Shown here: positions 48,601 through 64,000 of the stretch, in pieces
How positions within the stretch are numbered: the stretch's first letter is position 1
Layout of the letters: each line of letters opens with the position of its first letter
Assembly: GCA_021613535.1 (NCBI GenBank)
Contig: CP075495.1
Span: 7,254,001-7,318,000 of the forward strand
From: Adineta vaga
Taxonomy: Eukaryota; Rotifera
Direction of reading: 5' to 3'
DNA length: 64,000 nt
The notes under the pieces: generated by a model
Told to the model about the DNA's origin: nothing
What the model saw: only the letters and a program-made list of their open reading frames with translations
The model's database searches: none
Position numbers and translations under genes: made by a program

Positions 48601-50476
48601 TATAACTAGCCGTTCATTCTGTCTTGTCTATATTTGTATGTATGTTGAAACAGGCGGTTCCAATCACGCCTTTCGTTTCAACCGCAAGGGAAGAAGGCCA
48701 ATCAAAGCAAGCGGCATAAGATAAAACGACAAGCTACTATACATATACACACGATCGCCCTTTCACACCAATATTGCGGTTACTTACTTTGTTGTTCTAT
48801 ACTTGACCAATATACAGTAGTGAACTTCCAAATGAAAGAGAAGATTAAAATATAATGAAGAGAAGCGCCTCAATCAACATCAATCTATCCTAAGCATACG
48901 TCTGTTTTTCTTTTACTTAGAATTTGACCTTGAAAAATTATCCATTCAGAGAAAATCTAAAGATACATTTTCCTTTTTTTCTCTTTCGTTTTTTCTCCCC
49001 CATTATGCTTAAATAAAATATCTATTGAGTCAGTGAACTGGCATCAATTTATCGGATTAGGTGTGCAAGTACTTTTATCGTCGTCTCAATTTCAAAAATG
49101 CATCCTCTTCTTATATTTCCACTTGATTAACGTCGGCGAGAACGTTCAACATCCGATTTGAATTTCCTTCGTCTTCTTTCTTGAATACTATCGTTCATTT
49201 CGATGGATTCAATCGGATGTGCAATCTAGCAGGCATACAAATACCTTGATTGTAGAGTAAAAAGAAACTGAGAATGCCGGCATTTCTTTTCTGTATTTGC
49301 AATGTCTATCAACACTCGGCACACTTATCATGCTCGTCACTACCTGTCGTATCCCTCCCGCGCTACGACGGAATGATTAACGACATACGTCTTCCGCCAA
49401 AAGAAAAGAGATCAAGGGAGAAGAGAGTATTCATCATCGAAGTGTTTCTTTAAGACGACTATGAGGATAGGAAAAGATTATACAAGCATAAGAAAACGAT
49501 CGGTCGTTTATCATATATGCTTGGATGATATATAATCAAAGATTTGATCGAACAGATCAGTTGAGTTGCGGAGGCACTATCAGCTAACATATTTATTAGA
49601 AATCAATAATAATTTTTCTTCTTTCTATATGTTATTTCATTTCATGATGACGTATCGAACAGGCTTCCTCAAATATGTATCTAACGTGTAAATAAAACAA
49701 AATCTAATAATGAATTTTACGAATAAAGTCATAAATTATTTTCATACATTGTTTGAAGTCATTTATTTTATGAATATGAAACGTGTATTTGTTGTAAACT
49801 ATCGATGCTCTTTTTTTTTGCAATTATTATTTGTTCAAGGTACCGCCCTTCTCACGATGATTGAGCTTGTCAAAAGTGTGATATCTCACGCTCGTGTTAT
49901 TGTCTCTGATTTCTTCTTCTCCTTGAACGGTTCATTTCGTCTATCGGCATGTTTTTTATCTTGCAATGTATATATATGTATTTGTGAAGTGTAAATGAGA
50001 TCGATGCATGAGCGGCTTTGACAAGCTAACAAGAGTAGTCTATGACACCTTCAAACAAACAATCATCTTTTCTATTTGCATAGAAATTCTTAAGAACCGA
50101 CAAGTAGGTAGGTAGGTAGGTAGGTACGCAGATAGATATTTAAATCAATAAGAAGATGAAAAAAAAACATCAAATCATGATAGCCACTCGACAAGTTGAA
50201 ACATCTCATCCCATGAGAATGAACATTAATGTTAGATATGATTACATTGTACTACTTGATTATAATATCTATGATCGATGATTATGATTGAAAATCATGA
50301 CATGAAATATAGGTATCTTTGATGTCGAACTACCTTATGAGCTTTATTTCACTACGGTAATCACAGACAAAAAAAAAGAGAAATGAAGATTTGTATAGAT
50401 TGCCATTAGTACATTCTCTAAATTAATAAGTATAATTATAAAAAGAAAGTTCTATGTCACAAATAGATGAAATTGA
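45602..50476. other. 4.9 kb gene-free region upstream of Sp
   Basis: No exon could be supported. It has a mixed base composition with pyrimidine-rich tracts (about 46580-46820), TA runs (45817-45828, 45936-45950), a GTC run (about 47117-47135) and a GTAG tetranucleotide run at 50104-50126. Lying 5' of a developmental transcription factor, it is a reasonable place for enhancers or a 5'UTR exon of Sp, but I cannot point to specific sites. Confidence 0.5.
50104..50126. repeat. GTAG tetranucleotide repeat
   Basis: Nearly six perfect copies of GTAG in the spacer between Sp and DPH6, with GTAC/GATA variants just after. No coding role is visible. Confidence 0.85.
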
Positions 50477-51689
50477 TTACATACATTGTTTTAATTCGAG
50501 ATGTGCTTTTTCAATTTTTAAATAACCAACCGGAGCAATCGAATCTGATGAACTAATGATTGTTTTCACTTGATCACTAAAAAAAAGGTAGTTCAATTGT
50601 TATAGTAAACAATTTCTTCGGTAAAATATTGATTATTTATTTACAGAACAATACGATGATGTTTGAATAGAGAACAATCTAATGTTAATGTTTCAAATTC
50701 TCCACCTTCACCACAAACATTTATACCATATTTGTCTGCCTAATATACACAAAAGAACTAGAAAATCATCCATAATTAAACTATACAATAAAAAAACAAA
50801 CTTTCAAAATAATTCATTTCATCTAAATAATTATTAGTGTTTAACTCACTAATTTCTCTAATACAGGACGCATTTCCGCAATAGTTTTTCCTAAATGTTC
50901 TTTTGGAAATAATCCTAAATAGAAGAAACAATTCACGTTATATGTATTTTGATTAATGATCAACATTCTCAGTTTCATTCTACCTAATGCAGCTGTTTTG
51001 ATTAGAATAGCATGAATATTTGAATCGATCATTTCGTTGAGTAGTTCCTGTTGGTTACGTTGCCATAAATAAGCAAGCACTTGTAGATTTAATCGTTGAC
51101 AACTAAATGAAGATAAATTATCGAAGAAAATCAAAAGAAAAATAGAAAATAATTTACACATTAGCAACACGATTGTTTTGATATTCGGAAAAAATAGCAC
51201 CGACAGATACTGCGTCAACTGCGTGTTTATCCTTAAAGATCAAGGTTAAATTAACAAAATAAAACATCATATAAATACTTACTTTGATTTCAACAAGAAG
51301 TTCATATAAATCTTCCACTTCATCACCATTTACTGGTTGATCATATTCTTTGTTGATTGTTTGAGCGTCACCTTTAATTTCAGCACGATAGAGTGGTAAT
51401 TCCATTGCTTTAGCCAATAAATCAATAATTTCATGACCAACACTTTGATACATATAACTATCGAGTTCATCTATCAATGATCATATATACAAACAACATT
51501 TCATTTCAATTCTTTGTTACCAATATCTTTTTTTGGATGAAGATTCGCTAATGCTATTATTTCATGACCATGTTGAACACATTGAATCATATTATAAGTA
51601 CTATCTTTACCACCACTGAAATAAACATTATTTCTTTTTCGAATGAAATCATTAAATGATCTTCACCTTATTAAAGCAACGACACGCAT
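50477..51689 (-). CDS. DPH6: diphthine-ammonia ligase DPH6
   Basis: Eight exons (51667-51689, 51521-51615, 51283-51470, 51158-51231, 50984-51102, 50850-50914, 50645-50739, 50477-50576) give 252 residues, close to the ~267 of the animal enzyme. The N-terminus MRVVALISGGKDSTYNM is the PP-loop ATP-pyrophosphatase signature (SGGKDS), split by an intron in the Ser codon. Conserved blocks follow: NLHPKKDIDELDSYMYQSVG, GDEVEDLYELL, SVGAIFSEYQNNRVANVCQR, LQVLAYLWQRNQQELLNEMI, LFPKEHLGKTIAEM and CGEGGEFETLTLDCSLFK. DPH6 performs the last step of diphthamide synthesis, amidating diphthine on elongation factor 2 with ATP and ammonium. The C-terminal RidA-like domains of the yeast enzyme are absent, as in vertebrates. 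The tail after CSLFK is short (ends LKQCM). Confidence 0.93.
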
Positions 51690-53365
51690 TTTCGTTTTTG
51701 AATATTCGATATAATTACTGTCTAGAATTTATGAAAAGAAATTTTCCAATCAATTTTCCTAGAGTTAGACACAGTCACTGATTAGAATAACTATGATCAA
51801 ACAGAAACGCAACATAAAACTGATTTTCGTTTTCAAACAAACAAACCATGAATGAATACGAATCAAATCATATCATCGAAAACCAAACACACATCTGTAT
51901 TTAGAAATGAAGCGAGATTGCCATAAATATGATTGAGTACGGATATTTAAGTATAATAAATGCGCTCCAACGCAGATATCGAACATTTCCAAACGTAGAA
52001 GTTATTTGATAAATTAGTAAATATTGATATCTTTTATACCTATTGTTTGCAAATATGAAAAGTGCTTCATGTATATTGAAAAACGATATGAACACTAACT
52101 TTAGATTGTACGTATCACTACCTAAATGCGTAAAAATTAATAAGTAAGAAAATGACAATCTTTTCAATACAAACCAGATGATTAACGCAATTGATGTTCT
52201 GTTCCGTTTATTTAAAAAAAATTTACCAAGAATCCATGTACGAATTTAGATCAATTCGATTGTCCGATATTATAAAGAAGTTCATGATTATTACTTTCGT
52301 GATAAAAAGAATGTTGAACAGTAGGCTTTTAAATCTACAAGAAAATAGACTATTAGCTATGTAATAAATGATTTAATGATAATTCTTCTGTCAATTGCAT
52401 CATATTCGTCCAATATATCGAAGTTTCTCAAAATTGACAATAGCCTTTGCAAAATACTGAGTTATGACTCATTGACTACAATCGACAAATGTTATTTTTT
52501 ATATGTATAAAGAATAAACTAAAATGAAAGTAAAAGTTATCTCCTGTTGATGTCGCTGTATCCAACGATGCACGTACAAAATTTTAATACCTTTTTATCA
52601 GACAATATAATTAGTGCTCTTGACTTATGTATATTAAAAACATGCAGATTTCAGTACTGGACTGAGAATCTGTGTGATACATGCCATAAATAAATTTCAC
52701 AATAAATAACTAAAGCCTGTAACATTTTATCATTTCTTGAGATATTAAAGAATTCCGTTAATATTCTGATGCAATCATCGATTTTTTTTAATAATCAACC
52801 ACAGAAATCTTCTCAATAACGAAGAAAATATTGTCATTTTGTTCTAATATGTATAGATAAATTACCAATATCAAAGTGAAAAAAAGACCAAACATTATTG
52901 AACGTGTCAATTTTTTACTTTCCGTAATCAATTCAAGAATAAACAAATAAAGAGAAAAAGAGACTTACACACGTGCACAATACAAACATGTGAAGAAAAT
53001 TTCTATATACAAAATACAACAAGATAGGTATTATTGATAAACACTCAGAATTATATATATGCATATATATGTGCGTGTGTATAAAGGATACAATAGTGAC
53101 AAACTTTAGTCACAAAAAAAAGAGAGCAAATTTTAACATATCTGACCCGCGACAAGAGAGAGAGAGAGATGGAGAAAGAAAACAAACTCACTGTATACGC
53201 GCGCGAATGAAAGCAAAAAGAACCAAGAATGGATAGAACGCAGATCAATGTGAACAGATTTTTCTAAGAAGGAAAACGAAAAAAACGAAAAGAGAAATAA
53301 ATTGATAGTATGTCGAAAATGTGTCCCATTAATTTCAAATCAGTGTGTGTGTGTATATATTCAGA
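51690..53365. other. spacer DPH6-Groucho
   Basis: AT-rich, with no supported exon. The right part carries a TA run (53052-53071) and a GA run near 53155-53169. It comprises the DPH6 5' flank (left) and the Groucho 3'UTR (right). Confidence 0.5.
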
Positions 53366-56671
<3,306 letters not shown>

Positions 56672-57767
56672 GTTTCCACTTGATTTCTCTTGTCCACTTG
56701 AATTTAAATTACCGGTATGTGTTGAACCGGAACCGGTTCCACTACTACTCTTCTTTTTCTTCTTGCTACTATTGAAATGTAGTGAATTATCGTCGTGCAA
56801 TTTTGGTGTATGATTTGATGACTGCTGCAAGCTGCTATTACCAAGTTTGAGATTCGTTTGTGAGTGAATTTTGACGGTTTTAATTATTCAGATGCGCACG
56901 ATGGCGATGTTGAAGTAACAACAATAGAAAAATGAAAAGCAACAAAAACAAAGAATGACAATGTCAACATTCACAAACACCACCCAATATATGCGTAAAA
57001 GAGACGAAATGAAATTAATGGATTAGAAGTGGATGACAAAGAATACAGTTACAGAAGAAGAGAATAAATGAATTTTTTTAGGTATATGTATGTTTGAATA
57101 AATTTGTACAGTAAGCGTATGAATGAATATTTCGTGCTTTCTTTTTACTCTTTCTTGATTATTATCAAAATAAATTAAACAAATATGAGGACGATGACGA
57201 CGATCGACATGTTGCCATGATGTATTTATATTAGTCTAAAATAGAGTAGAATTAAATAAACAGAATACATGCAAATCCAACAAGCCATCCAATAGCGACA
57301 CTATGCACTTCATAGGTTTTCATCGATAATGATTGTTACTCGAAAAGATTGATTGACTGGATAAGAAAGACATAGAAAAAAGAGTGCGAAGGAGAAAGAT
57401 AGAGTTGGTAACGAGAAAAGAAAAAATGCGAACTAATGTGTCAGTAATAATATACTAAATAACACGTGGATGAGACAAGGATAACCTTGACAATGACAAA
57501 TAGTTATGAAATCTAACTCTCGTCTATTGAATCAGATACTAAAATGATAAACTACTAGTTGCTCGCAGACATTGGATGTATATAAAGAAAAGAATAGGAA
57601 AAAGGAGGATATATTATCTTAGCACAACATAACAGTGTGTGCGTGTGTATTTGTGCATGAACGACGAACATGTTCTAATCATTTTCTATTAGTTTATGTA
57701 TATGATGGTCGACGATAGAAAGTAGCAACGCGCGTCGCATTGGAAAAAGAATCGACGACGACGATGA

Positions 57768-57794
57768 GAAGAAGAAGAAGAAGAAGAAGAAGAG
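57768..57794. repeat. GAA trinucleotide repeat
   Basis: About nine GAA units, immediately preceded by a GAC run (57753-57763), within the purine-rich region upstream of Groucho. Confidence 0.85.
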
Positions 57795-60700
57795 AAAATA
57801 ACCATCATTGTCGTGACCTGACGCGGCCGTCTTGCCGGCAATAATGATGGCTGTTGCTGCTCTGCTAGGACTGCTGACGAGTGATAAGGTTATACACATA
57901 CAGGAAAAGAAAAACACTAGTCGTCGAATACGCACGAAGAGAATGCGTTTGTCTTCTCCCCCTTCGACTACAAGTGTCCAATTTACACACATGATGAGGA
58001 ATATATAGATCGATGAATAAATGAATGAATGGACATGGATCGGGAAAGAAAGGAAAGATACTTAATTAATCCGGATCGTAACAAAAGCGGCCGAGCGAAA
58101 GTAAAGGACAAAAGGGACAGTAATACTACTATCCCCTTCATAGGAAATAACAGAAAAGATCAAAAGTCGTCGTTCATGCTGCATATATATATACGTTTGC
58201 CCAGAGGACATCACGCATCAGTAATACAGTATAGAAAATGAAAGCACACGATGTAAAACGTGTGTGTTTATTCACGATAATTGTGTCACTGAGACCATAC
58301 ATACATCTATATTAGAAGAAAAGATATATGTATTACTAATAGAAAACGATTAGCATTTCGAGGAGAAAAAGAAGAATATAAAACAAGAAAATGAGAAATC
58401 AGAGAAGATAAAGCTTGGTTAGTAGAATAATCTAGATAAATAAGTCGTTTCTATGCATCGTTGCCTTAAAATTTATTATTTTCTTTGACATATAGTCATG
58501 TTAGGGAAACATAAACCTATAGATCCTAATACTAGTTGATCACATTAAGTATCATCTGATTAGGAAGAAGTAGGTAAGTACTCAACAATCACATAAACTA
58601 ATCATATTGATTCTATCTAGTTATAAGAAACATTTCATTTGCTTACTGTTTTACCACAGAGTAAAACGACAACAATAACATTAACAAGAGTACTCTCTCA
58701 TCTCACGATCTTACTAAGCACAACGATAATCAATATAGATGTATATATATACATGCATACATATGAATATGCGTGTATATGTACATCAATCTTCATGCAA
58801 ATAATCATATAGACGATGAAGGGAAAGAAAGAACAAGAAGAAGAAAGAGAAAAGCGAGAAGATGCGATAGCCATCGCAAATTGTCATGTGTGTCTAAGTT
58901 GACTTGTGTACGAATGTATAAATGTGTCTATGTATGTAGCGATATCGCGCCTAACTGATCATGTCAAGGTGTAAGGCCACTTGAGGACAGAACGTGTGTA
59001 CATATATATGTATATATAGCAAAAGTTGAGAAAAGGAAAAAAAATGAGAACGATGAGAGTTGTCGATGACGTGCAAACATTGTCTAGAGGCTAGGAGTTT
59101 CTGCTTTCTTCTTATTTCCTACCGTGCTCTTGTTACAATTCTGTTCATCAAAGATATGAATGAACGAATGAATGAAGCGAAGAAGCAGTAGATGAAGAAT
59201 AAGAGAAACGAGAAGAGAAACGGAAACGAGCTAAAATTGATGATGATGATGATGTTGGCAGTAGCAAAAGAGGGTTAAGAAGAGTACGTAATGCGACGCT
59301 ACAACGACGATTGACAATGAAAGAAAACAACGAGTTAAATGATGTAGTAATGCGAATCTTTTTCTAGCAATGAAAATGAATCAAACTATCTATCTACTAC
59401 GCATTCGGCTACTTTCTCGTCTTATTCTTTGTTCTACTACGATTAGCTACAAAATGGAATCATGTATGCATGCAAACGAAGATGATGTGTATGTCTATAG
59501 AAAAAAGGAATGAAAATGTTAACCGGATTGAACAGCCTGTTCAATATTTCTTCTTTTTTCTTCTCTTCTTACTATTGTTTGCTTAGTACACATTCATCTC
59601 TCATATAAATATATACTAAGAATATGACCAATTGTCATCATTTAGAGGTATTCAAATGTATTTCTTTACTCTTACTTTCTTTATATATTGAAGAATCTCT
59701 GTGTGTATATATGTAGTGTAGAGTCGGTGTTCTATTTTGATTTAATCAAGTCAGTAAGCTTATAAACTTCTCAAGTGTCACTTTGGTCGCATTTCATATT
59801 CATTCTTATTTATATCCATATATACTTCGCATAGAGACACTTATAGTCATATTCATGTCAAAGAGTACAAATCATTATTGTCATTAAAAAAAATGAACAA
59901 TTTCATTAGTAAGTACATTAATAAGTAGGTACATCTGTCATTTTCATATACAAAAAGTTTTCTATGTAAAATAGAAGTGTGATTATATGTATGAAAAAGG
60001 GAAGAACTTGGTGATGCGAAAGATAATGAGATTAAATGTATGTATGTATACATGTATATATATATATATATGTATGCATAGAGTATGGCTTCATTATATT
60101 GCTGACGTAAGTTGAAAGTAGTTGTTTCTTCTCACTCAATGTTCCTCATCTTCATCATTGTCATCAAATGACACACGCTAGAATGCATTCGTCTTCGGAA
60201 AGAGAAGTGCTAATCAGTTAACATGATGCAGATGGCGAAGAGGAAAAGACTGCGGACTGGAGACAAAGAGACATAAAAAAAAGCAGAACTAGAATAATGA
60301 AGGTGAGACCAATCGCTGATAGAAACGACGACGACTATAAAGCGTGTAATATAAGCACGCAAATAATTCTTAGGAAGAGATGAAGAGTAGAGAAGTAGAG
60401 AGAGAGAAAAAAGAAAAGAAGCCGTTGACAATCATTTACACATTCATGACATCAACAGTAGTAATAGTTGACTAGAGAAAAGAATCATTTTATGCTTTCT
60501 AGTATGCAAACGTATATATATATATATATACATTCATATACTTATTATTAAGAACGAATTATGATGATAAAGATAACGAGATGGGGAGAGTAGTAAAAAA
60601 ATCGATAACAAATCAGCTTCATCATCAACAACATATAGCAATTAACACTACCTAGTACGAACGAGCACAACGAAATCGAATGAGAACGAGTGTTTTTCAC

Positions 60701-61374
60701 ATCAATTGATCGATAAATTAAACCACTCTAAAGTGTGAAATCAAATAAAAGTATATAATGACAAACAGAAAAAAAAACGATGAGAGGAAGAAAGATTGAA
60801 ACTTGTTTGTTACAAACTAAATTGACATATAAGATCGATGAAAAGAAAAAAATGAAAAGAGCAATTTTTCACTGTTTTTTTTTCGTATTTCTCTTCAATA
60901 AAACATTGAAGATAAATATTGCCAAAAAAAAATCATCGCCATAATAATAAACTAGAATGAATCCGATTGGTTCAAACAAACCATTAATAGAATGTACTAT
61001 GACTCATAAAACTATGTAACATTCTTATGCATATTGTCACATGAAAAGAAAATACGTGTATCTGACACGAAGAAAGAATTTCGGAGGAAAAGAAACTTTC
61101 TCGATGAAAAGATATTCGATGCGATGTATTTTGTTTGACCTTCAGTCATTTGTTATTATGAAACAAGATGGCGATTATATTTAATGCGACACTCTCACAA
61201 AACTTTTACTCAGTTATTTTTTCGTAATTGTTTAGGTAAGATTAGATTTTATTTTTAAGTAAGCAGAAATCTTCTTCGAGATCAAGATTAATGGTTGATA
61301 TTTGTTAGTGTTGATTAGACTAGATGAGATGACGTCATATGAAATATTCCCATTATTCATGATTGTTAACAAAC

Positions 61375-61398
61375 ATATATATATATATATATATATAT
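61375..61398. repeat. AT dinucleotide repeat
   Basis: Twelve perfect AT units in the gene-free region. Shorter TA runs occur at about 60057-60070 and 60513-60530. Confidence 0.85.
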
Positions 61399-63292
61399 GT
61401 AGGATGAAAATGTTACTTTGAGTAAATAATATTATTTACGGTCGATCATGTATCGAACAAGACAGAATTAGTTATTGTAATTTCTCAGTCGCCTTTTTGT
61501 AGAGATTCAGATTAGTTTTAATATTTTTTATGAAAAGAGAAAAGAAATTCTAATCTTGGAGTTGATCGTTTGTAACCTTATAAATATAGAATTTTATTTG
61601 AATAAATTTAATTAATTTATAGGTAAATCAGATTTAATTTCAAATTTAATTTCTTAACTATTTACTTATTTTCTACTATATATGTATATTTATTTATTTA
61701 TTTTTTAGATATTTCGGAACGATGAGTTCAGTTTCAATTACAAAATCTTTACATATAAATATGACGCTAAAAGAATGATATTTGAACGATGCGAAGAGTC
61801 ATTTTTTTTAATGATGGAAAAGTCCAAGTTTCGTAATTGTTTTTTCATATTTCTTAACTACCTTTTTTCCCCTCTATATCTGACGTCATGTTGGTTGTCA
61901 TGAGTCAACTAACGCAAAAACTAGTGAGAAAAAGATGACTCATAGGGAAAATTTCATCAGTTCTTTCTCTACGATGTCATGTATATATATATGCGTCTGC
62001 TGTCTTCGTCAGTCACTTCGCAATCATTCATCATAGGGAATGCGTCGCGTATATTTTCGCTGCAAAGCAAGATTTATATGCAATTCGCTTGGGCAATCAA
62101 GATCTAACTAATCTATTGATAAACAACAAATTGGATAGAATATAAATACTTATGATCATCAAAAGCAGTGTATTTTGAAATTATGAAAATTAAAGATTGA
62201 ACTTAATGAGGTAAAATTCTAGATATAAAAATCGAATTATCTGAAGATGAAAAATATTTTTCTTCTATAACAATGGATATATGTTGGAAAACAATATAGG
62301 AAGTATACTGTGAGATAAAGACAATAAAGATAAGCATATTCGATTATTCAACTAGTGCAATAGATTTTGAATAAAAAAGATCGATAGTTCGTTCACACTG
62401 TTTCCTTATACGAAGATCTTTGTAGCATGATCATTTTCACACAAATAACTCTGTACGAGATTGATTTATTCCAAAGAATTTCTATAACATATGCGAAGAA
62501 ATCTTCTTATTATTTCGTATTTACCATGAGCGACAAAAATAATCCATTTGTACATTTATACATGTATGAATACAAATGACTATTCTCTATTTTATCTAGA
62601 GATTTTAGATGAATCATATAGTCATGATAATGAAAGAAAGTCTGACGGCCTGTTCGTTATTGCATATCGTATGTAGGGTGTAGCTTACTCGCTTTTTTCA
62701 CGACAGAATATACGAAAAAAGAAGAAAAAAAAAGCATCGACAAACTTTTTTTTCTCTGTATATTTTCGAAGTGAAGTAGTAATAAATAATAACGAAAAAA
62801 GAATGTGATGGTTGACTTTTTTTTTCTCTTCACATATTCGTCCGCTTTAGCGAGTAAACGTAAGGAAACTGTTTTCATTTTCTTTTTGATTCTTTTTTTC
62901 TTCATCATGCGTTGTCGACAACATAAAAATGGTTGTTATTCATCATTATTTCTTTACATATTTCATACTCAACTATCTTTTTTGTTATACCTTATGTTAC
63001 TCTCTATGACATCAATTATATTTGAAAGTACTGAGTATTATCTGAACAGATATCATATATTTACTTTGATGGATCATTGATAGAAATTCGAATGATTGAA
63101 TATATGTTTCGCTTTGAGTATCAAATATTGATAATGAAAATATTAACATTGAATTAATGTTGAACAGAAGATAAAGACAACATAGAATTTGATCCGATAC
63201 TGTTGCAAACGACTTATAGACGAATATTTTTCTTTACTAACAATCTTCTACTTAGAATATGTATTCATTCATGTATTTTTTTTATTCTAGAT

Positions 63293-63368
63293 ATTTATTC
63301 AAGTTCTAGTCGTCTTACAACTAGACAACGTCTACCTCGTCAAGAAGACTTATTAAAAGTCTAAACTT
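63293..63368 (+). other. probable 5' noncoding exon of the right-edge gene
   Basis: The segment follows TTTTTTTATTCTAG and ends at a good donor (GTAAGTTTTC at 63369). A 51-bp intron ends TTTCTTTTTAG at 63419. One frame reads IYSSSSRLTTRQRLPRQEDL before a stop at 63362, so a terminal coding exon of an upstream gene is the alternative. No upstream partner exon was found. Confidence 0.4.
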
Positions 63369-63516
63369 GTAAGTTTTCGGTTGAACTTATCTTTTATGAA
63401 ATTCATTATTTCTTTTTAGATTCGTCGTCTCCTTTGATCGATAAATTTTGCATCAACACTCGTATTGAAATCAACAGTTGTTATTTTCTTTGGATTTTTT
63501 TTTGAAGAATAGGATA

Positions 63517-63910
63517 ATGACAGTACCAGCTACATTGTCAACAGTTTCAATAACACCTATCCTCAATAGTAATAATAATATTAACAGTATGAATAGAAAC
63601 AAATATGAGAATGAAGAAGAGATGACTTTAGCATTAACAGGAAAATCACCTGAATCTTGTATGGCAAGTTTACAACAATCAACAAAAGAAATCGATAGAA
63701 ATTCAAGTCGAATTGTATCAAAATTTCGTATACCAAAAAAGGAAAAGTAGGTTTTGTTCGAGATATCTATTTGAATATATAGTTGTTTCTATCGATCGAT
63801 AAAGTCCATATCCTATTTTATTCGATATGTGTATAGTTTAAAGTTTTCTGTACAGATCATTTGCAGAATTACGTAGATCAGATGGTATTGATCTTCAATT
63901 TATTTCATAA
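63517..63910 (+). CDS. small unrecognised two-exon protein
   Basis: Exons 63517-63746 and 63856-63910 give 94 residues. The join (GTAGGT donor, TTCTGTACAG acceptor) is in phase and ends in a TAA stop. I do not recognise the protein. It has an Asn/Ser-rich start, then EEEMTLALTGKSPESCMASL, a basic KFRIPKKEK and a tail SFAELRRSDGIDLQFIS. No membrane segment or signal peptide is visible. A probable 5'UTR exon lies at 63293-63368, with a spliced leader up to the ATG (63420-63516). It could be a short regulatory or intrinsically disordered protein. The last 90 bp of the window gives no further exon, though an alternative isoform reading past the window cannot be excluded. Confidence 0.6.
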
Positions 63911-64000
63911 CAAATAAAAGCAAAAATTCTCTAATGAGAAAAACTAATTATGGACGTTATCGATCGATCTGCTCATACGTTATTTTTCATTTCTATTATT

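Larger units (their letters stand above)
56672..63292. other. 6.6 kb gene-free region upstream of Groucho
   Basis: The first ~200 bp is probably Groucho 5'UTR (Ser/Lys-rich open frame without ATG). Beyond it I found no exon. The plus strand is purine-rich for several kilobases (many GAAA, GAAGAA and AGAGAG tracts between about 57.3 and 60.9 kb), with TA/CA-rich microsatellites. A long first intron of Groucho, enhancers, or an unannotated noncoding transcript are all possible; the sequence alone does not decide. Confidence 0.5.

Noticed and set aside
50104-50126. GTAG repeat as a telomere-like tract
   Set aside because: The unit and short length do not fit known telomere repeats; it is an ordinary microsatellite inside gene-bearing sequence.
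62805-63080. 91-codon hydrophobic plus-strand frame
   Set aside because: Driven by poly-T tracts; it starts inside a T-run and has no supporting exon or motif.

Overview
The window is nuclear DNA from a small-genome invertebrate animal. It is strongly AT-rich, and its genes are broken by very short introns (mostly about 48-120 bp, GT...AG). The genes are metazoan: syndecan, Porcupine, Groucho/TLE, a buttonhead-box Sp factor, an ADAM-type disintegrin protein and rhodopsin-like GPCRs. Very short introns, CAA/TCA-rich low-complexity coding runs, an intronless orphan GPCR and a single-exon front-end desaturase together suggest a bdelloid rotifer (perhaps Rotaria-like, given the AT content and wide spacers). 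That placement is inference, not proof. I saw no transposon, CRISPR array, rRNA or tRNA gene that I could support.

Layout, left to right. An unrecognised minus-strand gene (897-1940) precedes three plus-strand housekeeping genes: a UBTD ubiquitin-like protein (3112-5008), protein phosphatase 4 catalytic subunit (5343-6458, carrying a one-base frameshift) and the depalmitoylase ABHD17 (7362-8691). Next come nucleoporin Nup155 (9712-14619, +) and, converging on it, DUSP12/YVH1 (15004-16114, -). After a 5 kb gene-poor stretch lie an alpha-1-adrenergic-like amine GPCR (21240-23613, +), an ADAM-family gene that starts at the disintegrin domain (25203-27346, +), a compact single-Ig membrane protein (28755-29162, +) and syndecan (29388-30479, -). 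The next block is all minus strand: Porcupine (33615-35833), LAMTOR3 (35998-36348) and an orphan GPCR (36751-37608). A plus-strand cytochrome b5-desaturase follows (40419-41657), then minus-strand PPP1R36-like (42562-44302), an Sp-family zinc-finger factor (44561-45601), DPH6 (50477-51689) and Groucho/TLE (53366-56671). The right edge has a small unknown two-exon gene (63517-63910, +). Long spacers lie upstream of Sp (about 4.9 kb) and Groucho (about 6.6 kb).

The genes do not form an operon-like pathway. Three touch Wnt signalling: Porcupine acylates Wnts, Groucho is the TCF co-repressor, and Sp5/8-type factors are common Wnt effectors. Several genes have pyrimidine-rich AG acceptor-like sites within a few tens of bases of the start codon. 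These could be 5'UTR introns or spliced-leader trans-splicing sites. The departures from family norm most worth checking are the PP4c frameshift, the protease-less ADAM, the syndecan with no Ser-Gly dipeptide, the enlarged Porcupine and the small Ig protein. All exon models were built by hand from reading frame, splice signals and phase; in every modelled gene except PP4c the summed exon lengths are a multiple of three.
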